Source: Vibrio sp. 10N.261.55.A7 (lineage in GTDB: Bacteria > Pseudomonadota > Gammaproteobacteria > Enterobacterales > Vibrionaceae). Taken from it: DNA of 47,411 nt. The notes beneath the pieces were generated by a model. That model was given only the letters and a program-made list of their open reading frames with translations. It was not told the origin of the DNA and searched no databases. Position numbers and translations under genes: made by a program. Where the stretch lies: contig NZ_MCWZ01000320.1 of the NCBI RefSeq assembly GCF_002877365.1, forward strand, positions 1,862-49,272, given 5' to 3'. This document shows positions 1-7,587 of this stretch, one piece after another (position 1 is the first letter of the stretch; the number at the start of each line of letters is the position of its first letter).

Positions 1-2598
1 CAATTGAAAAATGTTGAGGGTTATCAATCTGCTATTAAGCGGATGACAAAGCTAAGAGAGCAATCAAAACAAGCTGAGATAAATGTCGCTGGGCTAGGTA
101 AGCAATTAGAAGAAAACAAGGCTCAAGCAACGGGCTTAAAGGTTGCGTTTAGCCAAACGGAATCAAAAATAAAAGGCCTTAATGCTCAACTTAAGAAAGC
201 ATCGGGTGATGGCGCCGAAAAAATAAAGGTGCAGCTTCATCAAGCTCAAAACCGTTTAGAGTCGTTAAATCTTGAAATGCATCAAAGCAAAGTGCGTACG
301 TCTGATTTGAATCTTGCTTACAAGAAGGCAACTCGGCGCGTTAGCGAACTGACTGATAAGCAGACAAAACAGAAGGATAAGTTACGAGGGCTTGGCTCTG
401 CACTTAAAGAATCTGGTATCAACACTCGTCGCCTTGGTGATGAACAACAACGATTAGAGAAACGATCTGTTAAAGCTACAGCTGCCATTGCCAAGCAAAC
501 AGCTCGTATGAAAGAAATGCAGGCTATTCAGTCTCGCATTGATGGTCGGAGTGCAAAGCTTAGTGAAATAGGGAGCCAAGCGACTTCTCTTGCTATAGCT
601 GCGGCACCAGTAGCAGCAACAGTGTGGAGCGCCGTAAAAAATGAGTCTTCTTTTGCTGATGTGAAAAAGGTCGTGGATATGTCGCCTGAAGAGTCGGCAC
701 ATATGCGTTCTTGGTCGTTGAAAACCTCGGCTTCTAAAGAGGGCGGTGGACTCAGTGCCAATGATATCAATGCCATGCTTGCTGCCGGTGGTCAAAGTGG
801 CATCAAAGATATGGATGAGCTTAAGGCTTTCGTCTTGGACTCTGCTGCAATGGGTGTTGCCTTTGATATGGAAGCGGGGCAAGCGGGTGAAACACTGTCA
901 GTTTTTAAATCTGCGCTTGGACTAGATCATGACGGTGCAGTGGGTCTAGCTGGCTTAGCAAATTACCTTTCAGCCAATTCAAATTCTAAAGCTCGTGATG
1001 TTTCAGGTGTTATGTCTCGCCAAGGTGCGACTGCAAAGATGGCGGGATTTTCTATCAATGATTCAGCGGCACTGTCTGCAGCCTTACTTTCTACGGGTAT
1101 GGGTGAAGAACGTTCTGCCACGGCGCTAAAAAATATCTCTAGCCGTTTAACGATGGGACAAGCTGCAACGTCTGCTCAAAAATCGGCATTAAACTCGATT
1201 GGGTTTGATTCAGTTGATTTAGCTGCGTCGATGCAGTCCGATGCTTCAGGAACGTTACTGGATCTATTAGAGGCAATAAAGCAGGCTCCGATTGAAGAGC
1301 AGGGGGCATTGTTATCTCAAATCTTTGGTGAGGAAGCCAAGGGTGCTGTTGCTTCACTTGCTGAGAATACGGACTTATACCGAAAGACGCTTAAGTTGGC
1401 TAACGAAGAGCAATCGGTGCATACCAAGTCATTACAAGATGAGTTCAATTCTCGAATTTCTACTTCGGAGAATGGCATTGATCGTTTTTTAAATAAGTTG
1501 AACCGCCTGAGTGTTGTTATTGGTACAGCATTGTTACCCGCTCTAAATTGGGTTTTAGAACCATTGGGTGATGGTGTCACGCTGTTAACTGATTTCGCGG
1601 TTGCCAATCAAGGAGTAACAGCTGCACTTGGCATTGGTATTGCGGGTTTCATTGCACTCAAAGGGATGATGCTAGCAGGCAAAGCCGCCTCACTTATATT
1701 TGGTAATACGCTTGATAAAAGCCGTTTATTCCGCAAAGGGTTAAACCGTGAAACGAGTGAAAGTGGGAGAGCTGCTCAATTTGCGACTAAACAGTTTGGA
1801 CGATTAAACCGAACTTTGATGGAGTCTGGATCTGGTGGTCGCCCTGGTCGAGGTCGATCTAGCCGTGGGCGTTCAGCTCGGTCTTCTCGCTCAAGTCGTG
1901 TTCGGTCTCGTAATCCTCTTGCTCGAGCGTTTAACTTTGCGTCTTCTTCATTTAGTGGAAGACGTGGTGCAATTCCACTTGCTTTAGGTGGGGGTGCACT
2001 TGCGATGTCTCCCGCGATGGCTATGGCTCAAGATGCGCTTGATGTCGGTGGTGATGTAGCTGAAGGGTTAGGTAAATCTGGGCTGAATAAGCTTATTCGT
2101 CCTCTTTCCATGGCGATATCTACGGCTAATGTCGCTACTGCTTTAGCTGATGGTGATACCAAGGGCGCCATTACTGAAGGAGGCGGATTATTGGGTGGAT
2201 TAGGAGGGGCCAGTTTAGGGGCAGCAGTTGGCACAATGATTATGCCTGGCATTGGAACGGTTGTTGGTGGTTTAGCAGGTTCATTACTGGGTGATATTGG
2301 TGGTGAGTTACTAGGTAGTTGGTTTGGTGACAAGTTGTCTAACCCTCCGGATAAACTCATGGCCTCAAGCGAGGTTAAAACCAAAATAGAGGAAAAAGAA
2401 AACAAAGAGTCGTTGGCTCGTTCTCTCCCTCCCATTCAAATATCGACTCCCATTTATGCGGTACCTGGTATGGATGAACAACGATTGGTTCAACTTGCTC
2501 GCATGGAAGTTGAAAGCGTATTGGAACGTCAGTTTGGTGGAATGCCTGGGCTTTCTATTGATGATTCGTTATCTGTTTCAGCCATTGACCGTGGTTAA
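1..2598 (+). CDS. P2 gpT-like phage tail tape measure protein (5' end cut by window)
   Basis: The frame is open to base 1, so the start codon and probably a few dozen residues lie outside; the TTG at 4 is not a credible start. The visible part has a coiled-coil N-terminal third (about residues 1-190). A tape-measure core follows, including ESSFADVKKVVDMSPEES and a region on switching GLSANDIN-type segments, then a hydrophobic Gly/Ala-rich stretch near the C-terminus. The GINTRRL segment also occurs in P2-type tape measure proteins. These proteins set the length of a contractile tail during assembly and are ejected on infection. An unusual Arg/Ser-rich block lies at about 1828-1915. The gene is followed by gpU, gpX and gpD homologues in P2 order. 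Confidence 0.9.
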   Translation, partial: QLKNVEGYQSAIKRMTKLREQSKQAEINVAGLGKQLEENKAQATGLKVAFSQTESKIKGLNAQLKKASGDGAEKIKVQLHQAQNRLESLNLEMHQSKVRTSDLNLAYKKATRRVSELTDKQTKQKDKLRGLGSALKESGINTRRLGDEQQRLEKRSVKATAAIAKQTARMKEMQAIQSRIDGRSAKLSEIGSQATSLAIAAAPVAATVWSAVKNESSFADVKKVVDMSPEESAHMRSWSLKTSASKEGGGLSANDINAMLAAGGQSGIKDMDELKAFVLDSAAMGVAFDMEAGQAGETLSVFKSALGLDHDGAVGLAGLANYLSANSNSKARDVSGVMSRQGATAKMAGFSINDSAALSAALLSTGMGEERSATALKNISSRLTMGQAATSAQKSALNSIGFDSVDLAASMQSDASGTLLDLLEAIKQAPIEEQGALLSQIFGEEAKGAVASLAENTDLYRKTLKLANEEQSVHTKSLQDEFNSRISTSENGIDRFLNKLNRLSVVIGTALLPALNWVLEPLGDGVTLLTDFAVANQGVTAALGIGIAGFIALKGMMLAGKAASLIFGNTLDKSRLFRKGLNRETSESGRAAQFATKQFGRLNRTLMESGSGGRPGRGRSSRGRSARSSRSSRVRSRNPLARAFNFASSSFSGRRGAIPLALGGGALAMSPAMAMAQDALDVGGDVAEGLGKSGLNKLIRPLSMAISTANVATALADGDTKGAITEGGGLLGGLGGASLGAAVGTMIMPGIGTVVGGLAGSLLGDIGGELLGSWFGDKLSNPPDKLMASSEVKTKIEEKENKESLARSLPPIQISTPIYAVPGMDEQRLVQLARMEVESVLERQFGGMPGLSIDDSLSVSAIDRG

Positions 2599-2615
2599 TC
2601 ATTTGGAGTGTCTTT

Positions 2616-2981
2616 ATGCACCAGATAGTCATTGGCGAGTTTGTTTTCTCGGTAGGAGACAAAACTGCCATTAGTAAAATGGATCGTACAACCAGCGGCG
2701 CCTATTCAGAAGTTTCGTTGATGGACAGCAATAAATCTGAGTTTACGGGGTTACCACTTGAGTCATTAGATCTGACTGCAAAGTGGACCCGTTATGGCGC
2801 CGCACAAAAGGTTAATGCGTTAAGAGAGCTGATTTCTGAGCCTCAACAGGTGAGTGATGGCCAAGGGTTTAACTTAGGCAAATGGACGATCAAGCAGATC
2901 AAAGAGGGTAAATCAGAATTTATCCATGATGGTCGAGCAATGGTTACGGAAGTGTCTTTGCAATTGATGGAGTTTCGATAA
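2616..2981 (+). CDS. P2 gpU-like phage tail protein
   Basis: A 121-residue protein beginning MHQIVIGEFVFSVGD, with a conserved body (LTAKWTRYGAAQKVNALREL, then a C-terminal VTEVSLQLMEF) typical of the P2 gpU family, a tail protein needed for contractile tail completion. The usual length is 130-160 residues, so this is a compact but complete member. It starts 17 bases after the tape measure stop, and its own stop shares a base with the start of the next gene (TAATG), indicating translational coupling within one late operon. Assignment rests on sequence feel and the T-U-X-D order. Confidence 0.85.
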   Translation: MHQIVIGEFVFSVGDKTAISKMDRTTSGAYSEVSLMDSNKSEFTGLPLESLDLTAKWTRYGAAQKVNALRELISEPQQVSDGQGFNLGKWTIKQIKEGKSEFIHDGRAMVTEVSLQLMEFR

Positions 2982-3184
2982 TGCGAGTTCAAGCGAAAGC
3001 CGGTTATCTCATTGCTGATCTGTTGTTCCTTCATACGAAGCAAGATGGTGATCTGATTGAAATAGAGTTTTATAGATTAAACCCGCATGTACGTGGAGAG
3101 GTGTTTTCTGAGGATTGCTCGGTGATTATTCCAGATATTAAAACTAACCAGCGCTTGTTAAGTGCTACGCGGAGTTGGAACTAA
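2981..3184 (+). CDS. P2 gpX-like phage tail protein (LysM-like)
   Basis: A 67-residue protein with the short LysM-like layout of the P2 gpX family: an N-terminal beta/helix unit, a NPHVRGEVF turn and a C-terminal VIIPDIKT segment. gpX is an essential baseplate/tail protein in P2. Both ends overlap neighbours by one base (TAATG at 2979-2983 and again at 3182-3186). Its small size and position between the gpU and gpD homologues support the call. Confidence 0.85.
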   Translation: MRVQAKAGYLIADLLFLHTKQDGDLIEIEFYRLNPHVRGEVFSEDCSVIIPDIKTNQRLLSATRSWN

Positions 3185-4158
3185 TGCTAAATATTGTAGG
3201 AAAAAACGCTGAACTGATGATGGGGTTATTAAAGAGTTGGCAATTGACCGATGGTAATGCTTTGGAGGGGGATAGCCTGACACTCTCTATATTCTCTGAG
3301 GATATTGATGGCATTCCGCCTAAAGGTGAAAAGTATAAGGTGTATGTGGGGAATGTGTTTCGTGATGAATTCATCATATCCAAACGTTCTGTGAGTTTGA
3401 ACCCTAGAGTGCTAAGACTTGTGTTAAGTGTAGCGCCATTCTCTATTACTGATTCTACTGAGTATCGATCTAGAAAATCAGCCAGTTGGAACAATGTCAC
3501 GATAGCTAAAGTGGTTGCCGATTGTGTTACTCCTCATGGTTTTTCAATTTTTGTCCATCCTCGATTACAAAAAATTGAAATCGAGAATGTTGACCGCACT
3601 GATGAAAGCACCTCAGCCTTTATTTTCCGATTAGCAAAGCAATATGACGCTGTAGCCAAAATTGTGGATGGCGTTTATGTGATTGCGCCAAAGGGTGAAG
3701 TGATCGCCGCGAGTGGTAAGCGTGTTGAGACGATTACGTTGTCATGCCCTGATAGTAGTGAGCTTAAGTCAGCTGAATTTTTAAATGTGGACGTTGATTT
3801 AGATGGTCGAGATGACTTCAACGGCGTGAAGGCGTTTCATTTGTCGACTGATTCAGGAACAAGAAAAGAGGTAGTGGTGGGTTCATCTCCATTTAAATCG
3901 ATTGGAAAGGACTGCAATAGCCTAAGTGAAGCGCAGCAAGCTTGCTCTACTGAGTTAAGACGTATTCAGAGGGAAGGAAGAAAAGTGACCATCAATGCTA
4001 GCCCCAATCCGTTAACTTTTGCGGAGGGGTTAGTGGTTTTAGATGATTCATTTCCTTCTGCGTTTCGTGGGACGTGTTCGATAGATTCAGTGAACTTCAC
4101 TGGCCGTGGTCGTCAGGTGAAAACAATGATGATTCAAGCAACTTCAACGGGGGCGTAG
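3184..4158 (+). CDS. P2 gpD-like late control / baseplate hub protein
   Basis: A 324-residue homologue of phage late control protein D, the P2 counterpart of the T4 gp27 baseplate hub. Beta-rich segments include LTLSIFSEDIDGIPPKGEKY, the ASWNNVTIAKVVADC region and SAFIFRLAKQYDAVAKIVDG, which match the family pattern. I place the start at ATG 3184, which overlaps the gpX stop, rather than the in-frame TTG nine bases earlier, because overlapping starts are the rule in this operon. The stop at 4156-4158 directly abuts the integrase ATG. Confidence 0.9.
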   Translation: MLNIVGKNAELMMGLLKSWQLTDGNALEGDSLTLSIFSEDIDGIPPKGEKYKVYVGNVFRDEFIISKRSVSLNPRVLRLVLSVAPFSITDSTEYRSRKSASWNNVTIAKVVADCVTPHGFSIFVHPRLQKIEIENVDRTDESTSAFIFRLAKQYDAVAKIVDGVYVIAPKGEVIAASGKRVETITLSCPDSSELKSAEFLNVDVDLDGRDDFNGVKAFHLSTDSGTRKEVVVGSSPFKSIGKDCNSLSEAQQACSTELRRIQREGRKVTINASPNPLTFAEGLVVLDDSFPSAFRGTCSIDSVNFTGRGRQVKTMMIQATSTGA

Positions 4159-5454
4159 ATGGGTATTCGTTTAAATTCTAATGCGTTAGTAACACAAACA
4201 GTGAAGTGTAAGATTTCAGATGCGAAGATTCGTCAATATGCAAAAGCTCCAGGAGTAAGGCAGTTGAAGGATGAACGGCTTTCTTTGTATTACGTGTATA
4301 AAAAGGATCGTTCAAAGGGAAGTTGGAAACTGTTTACTTACCGTAATGGGAAGCAGACAAGCCAGGTGTTCGCGAACTTTCCGAAGACAAAGGCGGTGAG
4401 TGCGGTGAACTTGGTCCAATTTCATAAAGAACAGGGAACGGCATTGGTCGAGCATCAGTTCTTTGAGTCAGTTAATGATGTGTTGGATTGGCATATCACT
4501 AGGCAAGAACGATTGAGAAAAGTTGAATCTAGCCGATTGGTTGGGATGAGAAGTATGTTTAACGCACATCTGTATTCTTGTTTTGATGGGATCTCCCTTG
4601 AAGCGCTTACTCATTCCATCGTTGATGATTGTTTGATTGTTGCGTTACTTAGCCAGCAATATTCGTTGAGTTATGTTCGTGGCATGTTTCAGCTAATAAA
4701 GGTGGCGTTCTCAACGGCGAAAAAAATGGACAAGTTGGACGTGAACCCTATGAGTGATATGAAGTGGACAGACTTTATTGACCAGCCAATTAGACCAAAG
4801 CCACCGAAATTATTACCACTTAATATCCTTTCTACACTTGAGCAGATAGGCAACTCGAATCCAATATCTCATGCACTTTGTATGATTATGCTTTATCACG
4901 GCACTCGTGTTGGGGAGACCAGGTTAGCGAAGTGGTGCCATATTAGCTTTGAAGCTAAACAATGGCGTATTCCCGAGCGAAATACGAAGTCTAAAAAGGA
5001 AGTGGTTTATCCTCTAACCGATCAGATGGTTGAGTATCTGCAATCATACAAGCAGTGGTTGTTGAGGCATCATTACAAGGGAAACAATGTATTTCCTCTG
5101 ACCAAACGAGATAAGGGACCGATTCACAATACCAGGGCGAGTGAGTTAGTTCGTGAAGTAAGCAAAGGGAAGTGGGCGGCGCATGATCTTCGTAAATTGG
5201 CTCGGACTGTATGGGCAGACTTGGGAGTTGATTACTTGGTTTCGGAGTCTCTTCTTAATCACGCTAAAGATAAACTCGATGTCGTGTATATCCATTCAAC
5301 AGTGGAACTTCAGAAGAAAGAAGCGCTGATTTCCTACCATAATTGGCTAAAAAACTGCTGGCACACCTGCCGAGCGCCTGCCGCCATCACTTCTGTTTTC
5401 CATCAAAAAGATCTTTCAAATCAGATCCTAAAGCATGATCTCAATGAATATTAG
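4159..5454 (+). CDS. Tyrosine recombinase / prophage integrase
   Basis: A 431-residue integrase with an N-terminal arm-binding region (about 1-100), a core-binding domain (about 110-215) and a C-terminal catalytic domain. The catalytic set is complete: R250 in HGTRVGE, H342 and R345 in AHDLRK, H368 in LLNHA and the nucleophile Y377, nine residues after H368 as is standard. A tail of about 54 residues follows the tyrosine, longer than usual. Its ATG immediately follows the gpD stop, so it appears to lie at the end of the late tail operon. In P2 the integrase is transcribed separately, so this arrangement is unusual. It probably catalyses integration and excision of this prophage. Confidence 0.9.
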   Translation: MGIRLNSNALVTQTVKCKISDAKIRQYAKAPGVRQLKDERLSLYYVYKKDRSKGSWKLFTYRNGKQTSQVFANFPKTKAVSAVNLVQFHKEQGTALVEHQFFESVNDVLDWHITRQERLRKVESSRLVGMRSMFNAHLYSCFDGISLEALTHSIVDDCLIVALLSQQYSLSYVRGMFQLIKVAFSTAKKMDKLDVNPMSDMKWTDFIDQPIRPKPPKLLPLNILSTLEQIGNSNPISHALCMIMLYHGTRVGETRLAKWCHISFEAKQWRIPERNTKSKKEVVYPLTDQMVEYLQSYKQWLLRHHYKGNNVFPLTKRDKGPIHNTRASELVREVSKGKWAAHDLRKLARTVWADLGVDYLVSESLLNHAKDKLDVVYIHSTVELQKKEALISYHNWLKNCWHTCRAPAAITSVFHQKDLSNQILKHDLNEY

Positions 5455-5470
5455 AGAGGAGTATAATGAG

Positions 5471-5761
5471 ATGGCGTTTTTATGCCAAAGCGAGCCGATA
5501 AATGAGTCTCTTATAACCGCAGCTCGAATTGTTCCTCATCAGGTGGCCAGAGTTAAATTGAGTAAAACACAACTGAGAGTTTTGGAGTCAATATCGGAAG
5601 GAGAGGAGGTGACAGCATCACAAATTGCTGAGCGGTTGGGTTTGTCGGAGAGTTGGGCTAGTACGTTACTAAAGCGCTTATATGAAAAATGCTACTTAAC
5701 GAGAAGTAGCATTGGACAAGATAGCGGAGGTATTGAGTTTAGTTACCTAGTCGCTTCGTAG
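5471..5761 (+). CDS. Small winged-helix DNA-binding protein
   Basis: A 96-residue protein with a MarR-like winged helix: LSKTQLRVLESISEGEE, then VTASQIAERLGLSESWASTL as helix-turn-helix, then LLKRLYEKCYLTRSS leading into a wing. The start chosen is ATG 5471, with a purine-rich site (agagagga) about 10 bases upstream; the frame also opens at ATG 5435 inside the integrase. It sits directly behind the integrase, where P2 has its late activator ogr. It could be a prophage regulator or excision factor, but the fold is unlike Ogr and the role is inferred. Its 3' end overlaps that of the convergent lipoprotein gene by 19 bases. Confidence 0.7.
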   Translation: MAFLCQSEPINESLITAARIVPHQVARVKLSKTQLRVLESISEGEEVTASQIAERLGLSESWASTLLKRLYEKCYLTRSSIGQDSGGIEFSYLVAS

Positions 5762-7308
5762 AACTTTACAGTCACGTTATAAGCTTTTTGGTGATTCCCC
5801 CATGCGACAGACTCTTTTTCAGTACCAATTGATTCGAGGTATTGAAAATAGAGCATGTTTGTATTGTGACATTGACTTATTAACTGAGGGTCATCTTCTA
5901 AGCTTTTTTGACAATAATTTAGTGAATTAATGAGGTTAGATTTTATATTAACCGCAGATGGGTTTGGCGATTTTGGCTTTTTAAGTTCGTCCTCTAAAAG
6001 GAGCTTATACATAGAACTATCTATGTTTGCTTTATCGAACTCTCTAATTATTGTTTTGTATTTTGCAATATAAGTCTCGTTGGCATAATCTTTTGATTGA
6101 GAAGCAGCAATAGAACTGGTCTGAGAAAGTGAAGGTGTAGTCAGTTTTTTATCCGAACTTAAATTTTTCATTTCCATGTCAGCAGTGACGTTTGAAGATT
6201 GGTAGCTTTGCACTTTTAATGACTTCGTCGCATTATTAAGTTGAGTAGCGTCTCCTTCAGCGATTAAATCATAGACACCAGAACCCAATGAGCCTGCACT
6301 ATCAGCTGTCAAACCTTGATCAACACCATAAGCAACAGCTGCAGCACCTAAAGCTACAGCCCAAAAGTTTGATGAACTTTCGTTACTAGAATTTGATTGT
6401 TGTGTTTTTGTAGATCTAATGAAGACGGCGTCAGAAATTTTTACGCTAGTAGGTTTGTTTTTTAGCATCTCAACAATCTTAGTTGCCTCGTTACTAAATT
6501 TTGCTTCCAGGCAGTGAGATAAATCAACAGAAGCTCGGTCTTTCATGCAGAGAGTCATAGGATATGGCCCAAAGCTTTCTGAATATACGTAGTGAGTGAA
6601 CTGATCATTAGGTTTGATAGCGATACTTATATTATCTAGTAATTTTCCCTCATAAGACCCAGAAACCCTTTCATTTGATGGAGTTGTATATGACTCTATG
6701 GTATTGAAAACTGGGGAGTCGTCAAACTGAGTGAAAATAACTTCACTATCGCTTTTATGATAGGTTAAAGATTTGATATTCGTACCGGCGATTGTCGGGT
6801 CTGCTACTTTTGAATTTAGAACTATAAAGTGCTTTTTTGTATCATCAGAGATAGTTGAATAACCTTCTTGATGAGTTGTCATTGACCCATCATGAAAAGC
6901 AGTAACAGCAGTAAAATGGAAGCTAACATTAGAGCGTAGATCGTTCTGAAGACTTAGACACGTTTTTGTGTCGGAGCTTATAACTATATTTGATGTGACA
7001 AAGTCACTATTGTCAGATTGATTGAAAGAAGTAATGTTATTGGCTTGTTCAGCAGTAAGGGAGCATTTTGTAAAAGAGGATGTATCAAATAAGGCTAACC
7101 CATTTTGCTTAAATTGAGATAAAAGGCCAACAAAAGTGTCCCTTTGCTCGTTAAATTCTTCACTAGATAGATTTGGTAGGTCACCTTCTTTTGCTTTGCT
7201 CCAAACTTCTGGTGTATACGTGCCTTCATAGCCACCTGAAGTCGCTTGACACCCTATGGTGGCAATACAAAAGGGGATTAAAACGACGAGCCCTAGTTTT
7301 CTTTCCAT
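5743..7308 (-). CDS. Large lipoprotein of unknown function (prophage cargo)
   Basis: A 521-residue protein with a lipoprotein signal peptide (MERKLGLVVLIPFCIATIGC, lipid-acceptor Cys20), so it should be anchored to the outer or inner membrane. The rest is polar and Ser/Asn-rich, with a beta-rich N-terminal half. A short hydrophobic stretch near residues 315-330 (FWAVALGAAAVAYGV) precedes a helical C-terminal region rich in Lys and Ser. I do not recognise a family. It points back toward the prophage and is AT-rich compared with the metabolic genes further right, which fits a moron-type cargo gene such as the surface lipoproteins some temperate Vibrio phages carry; that link is inference. Confidence 0.75.
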   Translation of the reverse strand: MERKLGLVVLIPFCIATIGCQATSGGYEGTYTPEVWSKAKEGDLPNLSSEEFNEQRDTFVGLLSQFKQNGLALFDTSSFTKCSLTAEQANNITSFNQSDNSDFVTSNIVISSDTKTCLSLQNDLRSNVSFHFTAVTAFHDGSMTTHQEGYSTISDDTKKHFIVLNSKVADPTIAGTNIKSLTYHKSDSEVIFTQFDDSPVFNTIESYTTPSNERVSGSYEGKLLDNISIAIKPNDQFTHYVYSESFGPYPMTLCMKDRASVDLSHCLEAKFSNEATKIVEMLKNKPTSVKISDAVFIRSTKTQQSNSSNESSSNFWAVALGAAAVAYGVDQGLTADSAGSLGSGVYDLIAEGDATQLNNATKSLKVQSYQSSNVTADMEMKNLSSDKKLTTPSLSQTSSIAASQSKDYANETYIAKYKTIIREFDKANIDSSMYKLLLEDELKKPKSPNPSAVNIKSNLINSLNYCQKSLEDDPQLISQCHNTNMLYFQYLESIGTEKESVAWGNHQKAYNVTVKFYEATR

Positions 7309-7587
7309 GTAAAGTATTCCTTAATGCGTTGTGGATTCATTCGGTAAATGCATTGTGTTGGAATAATTGATAATAGCAATAGTAAGGTGTATTGCAATAA
7401 ATAGGTTCTTCTTAGCTCTTAAGCGGCACCTACGCGGCTCACCCTCGTGAAATAAAAATTTTTCGACCCCTATAGTCACCACCATCAAGTGAGCGTAGCG
7501 TCTAAAAATTATGCTATGTCATTTAAACGTTATGCGTAACGGTGTATAACATTTAAAGTTAGAATATGAAATTGATAGGGTATTGAT
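7309..7587. other. Intergenic region between divergent cargo genes
   Basis: AT-rich spacer between the divergent lipoprotein and CoiA-like genes. It must hold both promoters. It also contains a 23-base tRNA-3'-end-like string (7462-7484) and a small inverted repeat, CGTTA-tgcg-TAACG, near 7528-7541. No open frame of interest was seen. Confidence 0.5.
7462..7484 (+). other. tRNA 3'-end-like sequence, possible attachment-site remnant
   Basis: The string parses exactly as the 3' part of a tRNA. There is a T-loop TTCGACC (7462-7468), a T-stem 3' arm CCTAT, a seven-base acceptor arm AGTCACC, a discriminator A and CCA (7482-7484). The bases to its left (aaaaattt) cannot form the matching T-stem arm, so only a fragment is present. 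Integrating elements often leave such fragments, and a tyrosine integrase gene ends 2 kb to the left. No intact parent tRNA is in the window. Confidence 0.3.

Noticed and set aside
2028..2435. 135-codon frame on the - strand inside the tape measure gene
   Set aside because: Pro/Ser-rich antisense of the Gly/Ala-rich tape measure region; no start signal.
7524..7550. Integron attC-like string (cgttatgcgtaacggtgtataac)
   Set aside because: The outer boxes do not match the RYYYAAC / GTTRRRY pattern and no second site or integron cassette layout is seen.
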